Source: Solibacillus faecavium
Lineage (GTDB): Bacteria; Bacillota; Bacilli; Bacillales_A; Planococcaceae
DNA length: 64,000 nucleotides
Assembly: GCF_014836905.1 (NCBI RefSeq)
Contig: NZ_JACSPZ010000005.1
Span: forward strand, 158,104-222,103
Reading direction: 5' to 3'
Shown here: positions 54,005 to 63,068 of the stretch, one piece after another
Position numbering within the stretch: the stretch's first letter is position 1
Layout: each line of letters starts with the position of its first letter
Translations under genes and position numbers: made by a program
Notes under the pieces: model-generated
The model's database searches: none
What the model was told of the DNA's origin: nothing
The model's input: only the letters and a program-made list of their open reading frames with translations

Positions 54005-54243
54005 GGGGTGGGACGTAACCCCAAAATGCCATTATTCTCCTTGAGAAAAATGGCGTTTTTTCTGGCATAAAAAATTGATTTCCATTCCGGGACGCTTTCC
54101 GCGGGCACGGCCTGAGCCTGTAGTCTCAGGCGTCGCGCTGTTCCCGCTGGAGTCGCCCTTCATTCCAATCAATTTTAAAGTAGCCGTTTTTTAATAAGGG
54201 TCTTTTCCTTATCCAATAAAAATTCTAATTCTATCCCAGCCCC
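54005..54243 (+). repeat. Dispersed structured repeat, copy 3
   Basis: Same layout as copy 2: imperfect inverted ends GGGGTGGGA (54005-54013) and TCCCAGCCCC (54234-54243), hairpin AAAATGCCATT ... AATGGCGTTTT (about 54023-54060), and core (about 54074-54172) with GGGACGCTTTCC, CACGGCCTGAGCCTGTAGTC and TCAGGCGTCG, which matches copy 2 closely. The hairpin arms differ from copy 2 while pairing is kept. Lies between converging znuA-like and menE genes. Confidence 0.8.
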
Positions 54244-54254
54244 CATGAAATGCA

Positions 54255-55694
54255 TCATAAATCATCCAGTAAGCGAAGCAAATTTCTTCTTAATAGCTTG
54301 TTGGATCCGCTTCGAGGTAAGTTAGCAACAAAATGAACTTCTTTAGGTACTTTATAACTTGCTAAATTCCTCTCGCAAAAATCTATTATATTCTGTTCAG
54401 ATATGTTTTCTTTCAATACGATAAATGCTACAGGCACCTGTCCCCATATGTCATGATCCATCCCGCAAACCCCTGCTTCCTTTACGTTAGGATGTGCGAG
54501 TAAAACATTTTCGATTTCGGCAGGATATATATTTTCGCCACCTGAGATAATCAAATCACTTCGACGGTCCACTACATACAAATAGCCTTCTTCATCCAAA
54601 TAGCCAACATCCCCTGTATGTAGCCAGCCATCAATTGTTGTTGGTTTATGTTTAAACTGACCAATATATTTTGGCGTGACATGTGGTCCGCGTATTAGTA
54701 TTTCTCCAACTCGCTCTCCATCTTTAGCATCAATTTTTATGTCATTAAAAAACAATGGTTTTCCTGCAGAACCGATATGTGTCATAGCATCTTCATTTGC
54801 TAATGTAGCAGTTTGGGACGCGGTTTCCGTCATACCGTATGTTTGTGCTACACGCAAATTTAATTTTTCTGCTCGTTGTAAATAACCGATTGGCACCGGA
54901 CCACCACCTGCTAACATCGTAGAAAATACGGGATGAGCTTTTTGACCAATGCGTTCCATTTCAGACAATATATTTTCCAACATAACTGCTACGACTGACA
55001 TTTTCGTCACTGTACCTTTAATAATTTCCTGTGCACATTTTTTAGCATCGAATTTTTCATATAAACGTATTTTCATCCCGTATAGTAATGACCGGACTAA
55101 AATTGAAAAACCACTTATATGAAAAATCGGAACAGTACAAAGCCATGTATCCTTCTCTGAAATACCTATATTTAGTGCAGAACTAATTGCGCTTGAACTA
55201 TGATTTGAAACCGTTTGACAGACTCCTTTCGGAAAGCCTGTTGTACCAGATGTATACATGATTGTGAGGGCGAAATCTTCATCCCAATGTGCTGAAATGT
55301 TATATTCTGATTCAGACGTTTGATAAAGCTTAGAAAATGTAATGATACGGGTATCTTCAGGAAGTTTAGCAAGGTCCTCATTGGCAACTAGAATCGCATC
55401 AACTTCTGCATCCTCTATTTGATATGCAAGTTCTTTCTTCGCTAATCTGCCGTTTAGTAAAACCACTTCACACTGTGCCTGCATACAAGCATATAGCAGT
55501 TCAACTAAATCCGGTGTAGATGGAGCTAAAATGGCTACCCGTTTTCCATTTGTTAAATGAAGTGTATTCAATTTATAAGCTAACTGAACAGACTGTAGAT
55601 AGAGCTCATTAAAGGTCCATTCTTGATCACCATAGCTAAGTGCAACGCGATTTGGTGTTAAATAGGCACGTTGCTTGATCCAGTTTGGCTGCAT
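54255..55694 (-). CDS. menE: MenE, o-succinylbenzoate-CoA ligase
   Basis: 479 residues, ATG 55694 with RBS AGGAGG 8 nt upstream (a nearer ATG at 55698 is out of frame). ANL adenylate-forming enzyme: MYTSGTTGFPKGV (146-158), QTYGMTETAS, GWLHTGDVGYLDEEGYLYV and C-terminal SGSNKLLRRNL-like lysine loop. Activates OSB to OSB-CoA. A terminator divides it from menB. MenC, which normally follows in B. subtilis, is absent. Confidence 0.94.
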   Translation of the reverse strand: MQPNWIKQRAYLTPNRVALSYGDQEWTFNELYLQSVQLAYKLNTLHLTNGKRVAILAPSTPDLVELLYACMQAQCEVVLLNGRLAKKELAYQIEDAEVDAILVANEDLAKLPEDTRIITFSKLYQTSESEYNISAHWDEDFALTIMYTSGTTGFPKGVCQTVSNHSSSAISSALNIGISEKDTWLCTVPIFHISGFSILVRSLLYGMKIRLYEKFDAKKCAQEIIKGTVTKMSVVAVMLENILSEMERIGQKAHPVFSTMLAGGGPVPIGYLQRAEKLNLRVAQTYGMTETASQTATLANEDAMTHIGSAGKPLFFNDIKIDAKDGERVGEILIRGPHVTPKYIGQFKHKPTTIDGWLHTGDVGYLDEEGYLYVVDRRSDLIISGGENIYPAEIENVLLAHPNVKEAGVCGMDHDIWGQVPVAFIVLKENISEQNIIDFCERNLASYKVPKEVHFVANLPRSGSNKLLRRNLLRLLDDL

Positions 55695-55717
55695 CCATTT
55701 TTCCTCCTATCGTAAAG

Positions 55718-55751
55718 AAAAGGGATGTCCATTTTCGGACATCCCTTTTGA
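55718..55751 (-). terminator. Terminator between menB and menE
   Basis: AAAAGGGATGTCC attttc GGACATCCCTTTT perfect arms; with the RBS of menE just downstream, partial read-through or a separate menE promoter must be assumed. Confidence 0.75.
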
Positions 55752-55768
55752 ATTATTATATGAACAAA

Positions 55769-56593
55769 TCAAGGGAAACGAGGGAATTGACCGAAGTCTG
55801 GTTTACGTTTCTCTTTAAATGCATCGCGACCTTCTTTAGCTTCCTCAGTAGTATAGTAAAGAAGTGTAGCGTCACCAGCAAGTTGCTGGATACCAGCTAA
55901 ACCGTCTGTATCTGCATTCATGGCAGCTTTTAAGAAGCGTAATGCTGTTGGAGACATTTCAAGCATCTCTTCACACCATTTAACCGTTTCATCTTCTAAC
56001 TGCTCATATGGCACAACAGTGTTTACTAAGCCCATATCAAGTGCTTCTTGTGCATCGTACTGACGGCATAAGTACCAAATTTCACGAGCTTTTTTATGTC
56101 CTACGATACGCGCTAAGTAACCTGAACCGTAGCCAGCATCGAATGAGCCGACTTTAGGACCTGTTTGTCCGAATCGTGCATTTTCAGCAGCAATTGTTAA
56201 ATCACATACTACATGTAATACGTGACCGCCACCAATTGCATAACCAGCAACCATTGCTACAACTGGTTTAGGAATTTTACGAATTAATGTTTGTAAATCC
56301 AAAACATTTAAGCGAGGTATATTATCATCACCTACATAACCACCGTGGCCGCGTACTTTTTGGTCACCGCCTGAGCAGAATGCATGCTCTCCTTCACCTG
56401 TTAGGATGATTACGCCAACTTTTTCGTTATCGCGTGCACGTGTAAATGCGTCAATTAGTTCCGCTGTAGTTTTTGGACGGAATGCATTACGAACTTCCGG
56501 ACGGTTAATCGTAATTTTTGCGATACCGTTATAGAATTCATACTTAATATCTTCATAAGTATGTAAAGATGTCCATAGACGTTGCTTTGTCAT
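55769..56593 (-). CDS. menB: MenB, 1,4-dihydroxy-2-naphthoyl-CoA synthase
   Basis: 274 residues. Crotonase fold with [28 protein letters not shown] and the MenB-specific [16 protein letters not shown]. Cyclises OSB-CoA. RBS AGGAGG. Ends 17 nt before the terminator to menE; starts 22 nt after menH. Confidence 0.97.
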   Translation of the reverse strand: MTKQRLWTSLHTYEDIKYEFYNGIAKITINRPEVRNAFRPKTTAELIDAFTRARDNEKVGVIILTGEGEHAFCSGGDQKVRGHGGYVGDDNIPRLNVLDLQTLIRKIPKPVVAMVAGYAIGGGHVLHVVCDLTIAAENARFGQTGPKVGSFDAGYGSGYLARIVGHKKAREIWYLCRQYDAQEALDMGLVNTVVPYEQLEDETVKWCEEMLEMSPTALRFLKAAMNADTDGLAGIQQLAGDATLLYYTTEEAKEGRDAFKEKRKPDFGQFPRFP

Positions 56594-56614
56594 ATATATT
56601 GCCTCCTAAATTGA

Positions 56615-57430
56615 TTATGAAATCGTTTCCTTTACTATTGTAGCAAACTTTGTTGGATTTTCCACATGAATTGCGTGTCCAACTGCTGGAATTATGATGT
56701 GATTAGCTTTTACAATTTGTTTTTGCATTTCGTTGTTTAAATGTACAAATTTTTCATCTAAAGCGCCTGTTATTAAAGTAACAGGTATCGGTAATGTAGC
56801 GAGAGGCTTTCCCCAAAGTTCGGGCATTACTCCTGTTCCCATACCGCGCAAACTATTTGCAAGCCCAATCTCACGCTGTTGTACTCGCTCTTTTCTTATC
56901 TCCTGCTGCACCTCCGCAGGCAAAAGCTTTTGCGAGGCAAAAAGAGGAATGTCTTCCCACTTATTTACGAAAGATTCAACCCCGTTTGCTACAATTTTCT
57001 CTGCAAGCTGTTCGTCAGCAATTTTCCGCATTTTCCGCTGCTGTTCCCCCACTAAACCAGGAGAAGCACTTTCCAATATTAGACGAGTCAATTGGGAAGG
57101 AAACCGGACTGCATAACTTAAAGCCACACGTCCTCCCATCGAATAACCTAATAACACGAAATTTTTAAGATTCAAAATACGAAATAATTCGTGCAGTAGC
57201 TCGATCTGAAATGTCATGGAATATTGCTTTTCTGTTAATGGCGCAGCTGTCTGTCCATGGCCGATTAAATCTACCGCAATACAGCGAATGTTTGTCGGCA
57301 ACTTTGCTATCACTCTATGCCATGTTTTCGTACTCCCGGTAAAACCATGCAATAAGACGATTGTTTGTTTCGCATCCTCATTCCATTGTTCCACATACAC
57401 ATCTAAACCTTTTACAGCGAATCGAGCCAC
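56615..57430 (-). CDS. menH: MenH, SHCHC synthase (alpha/beta hydrolase)
   Basis: 271 residues, GTG start with RBS GAGGTGA 7 nt upstream inside menD. Alpha/beta hydrolase with nucleophile GYSMGGRVAL, oxyanion LLHGFTGSTKTWH, and terminal His VGHAIHVE. Eliminates pyruvate from SEPHCHC. Called ytxM in B. subtilis. Overlaps menD by 19 nt. Confidence 0.9.
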   Translation of the reverse strand: MARFAVKGLDVYVEQWNEDAKQTIVLLHGFTGSTKTWHRVIAKLPTNIRCIAVDLIGHGQTAAPLTEKQYSMTFQIELLHELFRILNLKNFVLLGYSMGGRVALSYAVRFPSQLTRLILESASPGLVGEQQRKMRKIADEQLAEKIVANGVESFVNKWEDIPLFASQKLLPAEVQQEIRKERVQQREIGLANSLRGMGTGVMPELWGKPLATLPIPVTLITGALDEKFVHLNNEMQKQIVKANHIIIPAVGHAIHVENPTKFATIVKETIS

Positions 57431-59145
57431 TGTTCAATCACCTCGTTTATACGTGTCCACAATAGACGATGCTGCGTTACATTTTCTTCGCGATCAGTAA
57501 ACACCTCAATTAATTTTAAAGAGGCTTGTTTATTTGTTGCCAATGTATTGATAAGTTCAGCTTTTGTATTTGCTTTTTCGTATTCCATATTGTACATACT
57601 AGCAACCTGCTCGAATGTTAACTCAGTCGGTGTACCGAATAAATCCTCATAGTGTGCCTCTACTTTTGACTGTGGTAAATATGAGAATATTCCACCGCCA
57701 TCATTATTCATTACGATGACTGTGAGATCACAGTTCTGATAACGGCTTGCAATGAATGCATTTGTATCGTGCAGGAACGCTAAATCTCCAATCAGTAAAT
57801 AGGTTTTACGCATTTTACGACCATTGCTAAAGCCAAGTGCAGTAGATGTCACCCCATCAATTCCATTGGCCCCTCGGTTTGCGAAAATTTGAACTGATCG
57901 ATTAGTTGAAAGTAAAAAAGTATCTATATCACGAATTGGCATACTGCTGCTTACGAATATGTCAGCTTCTTCCTCAAAATTTGCAAGCAGTGATTGTACC
58001 ATTGCCCCTTCGTCGTCAGCATAATCACTATATTTTTCTATGACATCCGATGCGAGTAAATCGGCCATTTTCCAAAACTGAACATATTCGATTTCAGCTA
58101 CAGAATGTTGTAGCTCAATTTCACTTAGCCACTCCCCTGGAAGCGCATGGATAAAGTGCGTGGACATATGTGTAGAGTCTCTATACATTGGGTCCTCATC
58201 GATAATAATGTAGCTTTGCGGATTTGCTTGGACGATAAATTGCATTAGGAATTTCGATACTGGCTGTGCTCCGAAACGAATAACCGTTTGCGGACGGACA
58301 TTTTGTTTGAAACGCTCATTTTTCATCAAGGCATCATATGTAGAAATTGCATACACTTGGCAATCTTCAGGTACTTCTGTGCGTAGATTCGATAAGCTTT
58401 CAATCATTACCGGCCACTTTACCTCACGAATAAAGTTCCATACATGATTGGTATCTGTTCCTAATGGCAATTCACCTATAATTATCATTCCATTTGTTGT
58501 TCGTTCCAAAATATGTGTGAACTCAGCGATCGCTTGCTTTGAAGGTGTAAGCTCGTTTGTATAGCTTTTTATATAGCTGGACTTCGGCAGTTCTTCTTTA
58601 AAATCGATCATTAATGGTTCACGAAATGGAATATTCAAATGTACCGGTCCAAATGGAGCAGTTGTTGCAATATTTACTGCGCGGACAGTATGACGCTCAA
58701 TAAATGGCAACGTTTGCGGCGCATTGTCTGGAATTGGGAATTCAGCTGACCACTTTACGTTTTCACCGTAAAGTCGTACTTGATTGATCGTTTGTGGTGC
58801 ACCCACTTCTCTTAATTCATGTGGACGATCAGCTGTTAAAATGATTAAAGGCACCCTTGCATATTTCGCTTCCACAATTGCCGGGTAGTAGTTTGCAGCT
58901 GCCGTACCTGATGTACATAATAATACAACAGGTTTTGCCGTAGCTTTAGCTAAACCAAGTGCATAAAAAGCAGCTGCGCGCTCATCCACTTGTCGATGCA
59001 TCTCGAGCTCCTTTGTTGAAGCAAATGCATATGCAAGCGGAGTAGAGCGAGAGCCTGGACTAATAACGACTTTCTCTACACCAGAGGCTACTAAAGCCGA
59101 TACAATTTGATATACATAATTTGATAATATTTCACGCTCATTCAT
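57412..59145 (-). CDS. menD: MenD, SEPHCHC synthase
   Basis: 577 residues from ATG 59145 (MNEREILSNYVY) with RBS GGAGG; an in-frame start at 59160 is before the RBS. ThDP enzyme: VISPGSRSTPLAYAF, ERAAAFYALGLAKA-like DERAAAFYALGLA, and ThDP motif GDLAFLHDTNAF ... NNDGGGIFS. Joins 2-oxoglutarate and isochorismate. Overlaps both menF (8 nt) and menH (19 nt), a tightly coupled operon. Confidence 0.96.
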   Translation of the reverse strand: MNEREILSNYVYQIVSALVASGVEKVVISPGSRSTPLAYAFASTKELEMHRQVDERAAAFYALGLAKATAKPVVLLCTSGTAAANYYPAIVEAKYARVPLIILTADRPHELREVGAPQTINQVRLYGENVKWSAEFPIPDNAPQTLPFIERHTVRAVNIATTAPFGPVHLNIPFREPLMIDFKEELPKSSYIKSYTNELTPSKQAIAEFTHILERTTNGMIIIGELPLGTDTNHVWNFIREVKWPVMIESLSNLRTEVPEDCQVYAISTYDALMKNERFKQNVRPQTVIRFGAQPVSKFLMQFIVQANPQSYIIIDEDPMYRDSTHMSTHFIHALPGEWLSEIELQHSVAEIEYVQFWKMADLLASDVIEKYSDYADDEGAMVQSLLANFEEEADIFVSSSMPIRDIDTFLLSTNRSVQIFANRGANGIDGVTSTALGFSNGRKMRKTYLLIGDLAFLHDTNAFIASRYQNCDLTVIVMNNDGGGIFSYLPQSKVEAHYEDLFGTPTELTFEQVASMYNMEYEKANTKAELINTLATNKQASLKLIEVFTDREENVTQHRLLWTRINEVIEQWLDSL

Positions 59146-60520
59146 GTAATTTACCTCCAAGCGCCCGTAGCATCGGACGGAATTTCACGAGCGTCTCTTC
59201 ATATTCCGATTGCGCTTCTGAATCTGCTACAATCCCACCGCCGGCATATAAGTATGCCTTGTCCTGTACTAAAGCAGCAGAACGAATTGCTACAGCGAAT
59301 TCCCCATTTCCATCTGCATCAATCCAACCAATAGGTGCTGCATAAAGCCCTCGATTCATCGGCTCATACGCGCGGATCATTTTCATCGCCTGTTCACGAG
59401 GCACACCACCTAATGCTGGAGTTGGATGTAAATGTTTCACCAATTGTAAAATCGTTGCGTCTTTATTTAAATTTCCTTCAACAGGAGTATATAAATGCTG
59501 AATATCTCTGATTTTCAAAAGCTTCGGTCCATGAGGCACTTTAACATCAGTACAATTTTTTTCAAATGTGTCAGTAATCATTTCAACGACATAATGATGT
59601 TCACCAAGGTTTTTCAAATCATTTAGTAGGCTTTGTCCCAACTCTTCATCAGCTTCTGCTGTTGATCCACGCTTTATTGAACCCGCAACACAAGAAGAAT
59701 AAGCTCGTCCATTTTCGACTTTTACTAAACGTTCTGGAGATGCACCATAAAATAATAAATCACCGTGCTCTAAGCCAAATAGATAACTTTCCGGTTGCTC
59801 ATGAACAACATGCGATAAAATTTGCGGCGATGTAATCGCTTCCTTAAATTGCAATGCTAAAGAACGCGCAATTACTACCTTCTGCGCTTCGTTATCTTTT
59901 ATTAAACTTGTCACTTTGTGAATGGAATTTAAATAGTCTTCCTTAAATGGCTCCATATAGCTGGTCATCGTCGGCTTTGCATATGTTTTAACTTCCTTTA
60001 CTTGTGCCGCATGAATTAGCTCATCACGCTCTTTACGCAATGCCTCAAAAGTCTTGGCGCTATTTGCTTCATCTGTAATATAGTTAATTGTTACATACGC
60101 TTTATCATTTCGAATGACTAACTGATGGGTTGCTACTGTAAAATAGCTTTGCGGGAAGTTTGTCCATTCTGCTGATACTTCATTTTGTGGGTCAAATGTG
60201 AAACCACCAAAAAGAATAGGCTGTAGGTGCTGATCTTCTTGCACAATTTGACTAGTTAGCTTTTTCCAATGTTGCTCAACTAAATCAAAACGGGAGTCGG
60301 ATGCATTATTTTCTATTGTGTATGCATGACCTAAACCGACCAACGTGAAAGTTTTTTCACGATTTTGCCAGTAATTGCGTTTTCCTTTATATTTCTTTTC
60401 ACCCGCTGCAAAAAACGCTAAAGCGGATAAACGACTTACTTCGATTGTTTCTATATAAAAAATTTGTTTTGAATTTAAGCCTACTTCGATTTCAGTGGCG
60501 TTGTACCACTTGTGTTGCAT
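59138..60520 (-). CDS. menF: MenF, isochorismate synthase
   Basis: 460 residues from ATG 60520 (MQHKWYNATE), RBS GGAGGG 7 nt upstream. Chorismate-utilising enzyme with conserved KVVIARSLAL, PESYLFGLEHG, ASPERLVKVENG and HPTPALGGVPR, RMKI-type IRAYEPMNRGLYAAPIGW (part). Converts chorismate to isochorismate, the branch point of menaquinone synthesis. First gene of the men operon, with 240 bp to the divergent menA. Confidence 0.95.
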   Translation of the reverse strand: MQHKWYNATEIEVGLNSKQIFYIETIEVSRLSALAFFAAGEKKYKGKRNYWQNREKTFTLVGLGHAYTIENNASDSRFDLVEQHWKKLTSQIVQEDQHLQPILFGGFTFDPQNEVSAEWTNFPQSYFTVATHQLVIRNDKAYVTINYITDEANSAKTFEALRKERDELIHAAQVKEVKTYAKPTMTSYMEPFKEDYLNSIHKVTSLIKDNEAQKVVIARSLALQFKEAITSPQILSHVVHEQPESYLFGLEHGDLLFYGASPERLVKVENGRAYSSCVAGSIKRGSTAEADEELGQSLLNDLKNLGEHHYVVEMITDTFEKNCTDVKVPHGPKLLKIRDIQHLYTPVEGNLNKDATILQLVKHLHPTPALGGVPREQAMKMIRAYEPMNRGLYAAPIGWIDADGNGEFAVAIRSAALVQDKAYLYAGGGIVADSEAQSEYEETLVKFRPMLRALGGKLHE

Positions 60521-60760
60521 GAAATTTCCCTCCGTCATGTTGCAAATTCACTAAGTATGATGCAATTACCACGTTTTTTAATACGTGCTAAAATTTTTAT
60601 AATTTGCTCAATTTATTTGCGTTCGTTCTTTAAATAATACCTCTCCTATCATACCATTTTTCAAGCAATCGTTACATGTATTCATGCTTCACTCTGTTCT
60701 TTTTGTTGTAATTGCTTTACAATAGTTTAGATAATTGTATTTAGTAAGGAGCGTTTTTTT

Positions 60761-61678
60761 ATGACAAAAGTCGTTGAAGCGGACAAAGGGTTTAAAGTTT
60801 GGTGGCATTTAACGCGTCCCCATACATTAACAGCTTCATTTGTACCAGTATTACTAGGTACTTCAATGGCACTTGCAATAGACCATGAAACAATTCATTT
60901 TGGATTGTTTTTTGCAATGCTTATCGCTAGTATGCTCATTCAGGCAGCTACAAATATGTTCAATGAATATTATGATTATAAGCTTGGACTGGATAATGAA
61001 AATTCAGTCGGCATTGGGGGTACAATTGTCCGGCACGGTGTAGCACCAAAGACAATTATGATGATTGCGCTAAGCTTTTATGGAGTGGCAATGCTTCTAG
61101 GCATATACATATGTGCGATGACTTCGTGGTGGTTAGTAGCTGTTGGTCTTGTTTGCATGCTTATTGGCTACTTGTATACAGGTGGTCCATATCCGATTGC
61201 ATATTCACCTTTTGGGGAGTTAGTTTCCGGAGCTGTGATGGGGATGGGTATTATTTTAATCGCCTTCTATATTCAAACAGGGGAAGTAACACTCGATGCA
61301 GTGTTAATCTCAGTTCCTAGTATGATTTTAGTGGGGGCGATTATGCTTTCCAATAACATCCGTGACATAGTAGGAGATACCGAAGGCGGTCGCAAAACGA
61401 TGGCTATATTGGTCGGCCGTCATAACGCCGTAACGATACTTGCTGCATTTTTTGTTGTATCTTATATTTGGATAGTAGGTCTCGTTTTTCTTGGTCATTT
61501 AACACCATGGGCTTTACTTGTATTATTAAGTGCGAAAAAGCCAATCGATTCCATTAAACTATTCCGTGCTAAAGAAAAGCCTTTAGAAGTAATGCCTGCT
61601 ATGAAGTTTACTGCACAAACGAACACTATTTTTGGTTTCCTTTTGGCGATTGGTTTACTGCTTTCATATTTTCTTTAA
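60761..61678 (+). CDS. menA: MenA, DHNA polyprenyltransferase
   Basis: 305 residues, about nine membrane helices. UbiA family: NEYYDYKLGLDNE (Asp-rich motif 1, NxxxDxxxD type) and NNIRDIVGDTEGGRKT (second Asp-rich motif). Attaches the prenyl chain to DHNA, making demethylmenaquinone. RBS AAGGAG. Divergent to menF; this matches the usual Bacillales order. Confidence 0.95.
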   Translation: MTKVVEADKGFKVWWHLTRPHTLTASFVPVLLGTSMALAIDHETIHFGLFFAMLIASMLIQAATNMFNEYYDYKLGLDNENSVGIGGTIVRHGVAPKTIMMIALSFYGVAMLLGIYICAMTSWWLVAVGLVCMLIGYLYTGGPYPIAYSPFGELVSGAVMGMGIILIAFYIQTGEVTLDAVLISVPSMILVGAIMLSNNIRDIVGDTEGGRKTMAILVGRHNAVTILAAFFVVSYIWIVGLVFLGHLTPWALLVLLSAKKPIDSIKLFRAKEKPLEVMPAMKFTAQTNTIFGFLLAIGLLLSYFL

Positions 61679-61684
61679 ATGTAA

Positions 61685-61717
61685 GAGAGGCATGTTGTCA
61701 CCAACATGCCTCTTTTA
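61685..61717. terminator. Bidirectional terminator, menA / DksA-like gene
   Basis: AGAGGCATGTTG tcac CAACATGCCTCTTTT perfect 12-bp arms. Confidence 0.9.
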
Positions 61718-62065
61718 TTATTCCACATTTTCTTTTTCTGCATGATCAACACATGTTAAAGCTGTAGGAATCGCTTCTAAACGTTCAAATGGAATGTTTT
61801 CACCACATACAGCGCATTTTCCATATGTACCCTCATCCATTGCAGTTAATGCGGTTTTAATTCTCTCGATTTCTTCTTCCTTCAATTCATTTAACGTAAG
61901 TTCCGTTATAACTGTTGTCAAATCCGTAGCTGCATCAGCTGGATGATTATCAATCGCGGATAACTCTGTTTCTTCAACAGGCAGTTCTTCATTGATAAAC
62001 TGCTCTAATGTCGCAAGCTCATCCTCTAATGTGTGACGTAATTGTTGTAATTGATCGCTATTCAT
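61718..62065 (-). CDS. TraR/DksA-type zinc finger protein (YteA-like)
   Basis: 115 residues. Acidic N-terminal coiled coil followed by a DksA/TraR zinc finger with C84, C87, C105 and H108 (CAVCGEN ... TCVDH), a C3H variant of the usual four-Cys finger. B. subtilis YteA is the nearest counterpart. Might bind the RNA polymerase secondary channel. RBS AAGGGGG (AAAAGGGGGAT) before the ATG. Confidence 0.85.
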   Translation of the reverse strand: MNSDQLQQLRHTLEDELATLEQFINEELPVEETELSAIDNHPADAATDLTTVITELTLNELKEEEIERIKTALTAMDEGTYGKCAVCGENIPFERLEAIPTALTCVDHAEKENVE

Positions 62066-62131
62066 ATTAAATCCCCCTTTTATCTGGTAATTAAATATTA
62101 CCTAAATGAGGATTTCTAAAACATTCTCGGT

Positions 62132-62890
62132 TTATTTAATCGCTGTATATGCACTAATTGCATCATGCAAAAATAGAGTAGCACCTTTACCTACCTGTTG
62201 ATCATAATAGGAAATAAAGCGCTCATCGTATATATACATTTGTGCTAATCCTAGATGCGCTTCTTTCGTATATTTTGCCCAAGAAAAGCTTAACCAACGT
62301 TTATGAAGCTCTGCAACCTCCATAGCAATTGCTGAAGTAGTATCTCCTTGTTCCATCGCTTCTTTTAAGCGTTCAAACAACTGCTTCTCTAATTGCTGCA
62401 TAGCTTCGTATTGTTCTTCTGACATATTTTTCAGTTTGCCGTAGCTTGCTTCAACTTGTTCCTCACCATATTTTTTACGAATTTCCTGCCCGTAGTTTTG
62501 TTCGTTTTCTTCCACTAATTTATTTTTGAACACTTTAAACTTCTCTTCATTTGTCATTTTAATATCCCCTTCCAACATATTGATTGTTTGATTTATTGTC
62601 TCAAGTAAATTATCGAGATAATTTCTCTTTTTTTGTAAAAGCCCGTATTGTTTTTTTAACACTTCTTTTACTTCAAAATTTGGATCGTTTAATAAATTTT
62701 TAATCTCCTCTAGCTTAAAATCTAGCTCCCGATAAAACAGAATTTGTTGAAGTCGATCAATATCAGATTGATTATATTTTCTATAACCATTTTGCTCGAC
62801 CACTGAAGGCTTTAACAAATCAATTTCATCATAGTACCTTAATGTTCGTGCACTTACACCTGATAACTTTGCCAACTCATTTATTAGCAT
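62132..62890 (-). CDS. MerR family regulator with TipA-like C-terminal domain
   Basis: 252 residues. MerR helix-turn-helix (MLINELAKLSGVSARTLRYY, DEIDLL) and coiled-coil, then a TipAS-like effector domain (about 120-252, WLSFSWAKYTKEAHLGLAQMY). Such regulators (TipA, Mta) bind hydrophobic drugs and activate multidrug exporters. The promoter has a 19-bp spacer, as MerR activators need. No exporter gene is adjacent, so autoregulation is what is seen. Confidence 0.88.
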   Translation of the reverse strand: MLINELAKLSGVSARTLRYYDEIDLLKPSVVEQNGYRKYNQSDIDRLQQILFYRELDFKLEEIKNLLNDPNFEVKEVLKKQYGLLQKKRNYLDNLLETINQTINMLEGDIKMTNEEKFKVFKNKLVEENEQNYGQEIRKKYGEEQVEASYGKLKNMSEEQYEAMQQLEKQLFERLKEAMEQGDTTSAIAMEVAELHKRWLSFSWAKYTKEAHLGLAQMYIYDERFISYYDQQVGKGATLFLHDAISAYTAIK

Positions 62891-62910
62891 GCCATCACCT
62901 CTTATTAAGT

Positions 62911-62941
62911 ACTATAAAGGATGACGTAACGTAAAGGTCAA
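62911..62941 (-). promoter_or_regulatory. MerR-type promoter of the TipA-like regulator
   Basis: TTGACC (62936-62941), 19-bp spacer, TATAGT (62911-62916); the spacer contains ACGTTACGT, the two-fold centre expected of a MerR operator. Confidence 0.75.
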
Positions 62942-63039
62942 TGAAAATTTGTTATAAATTGAATTTTTATTTTAAATATAATTGTGAAAGGATGATTTTT
63001 GAAAACAAAATATATCAATCGATATTACACTAAAAAAAA

Positions 63040-63068
63040 GAAGCATTCCTAATCATTTAGGATGCTTC
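63040..63068 (-). terminator. Terminator overlapping the NUDIX gene 3' end
   Basis: GAAGCAT and ATGCTTC outer arms with CCTAA/TTAGG inner, T-run on the minus strand; the stop codon of the gene lies in the hairpin. Confidence 0.7.
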
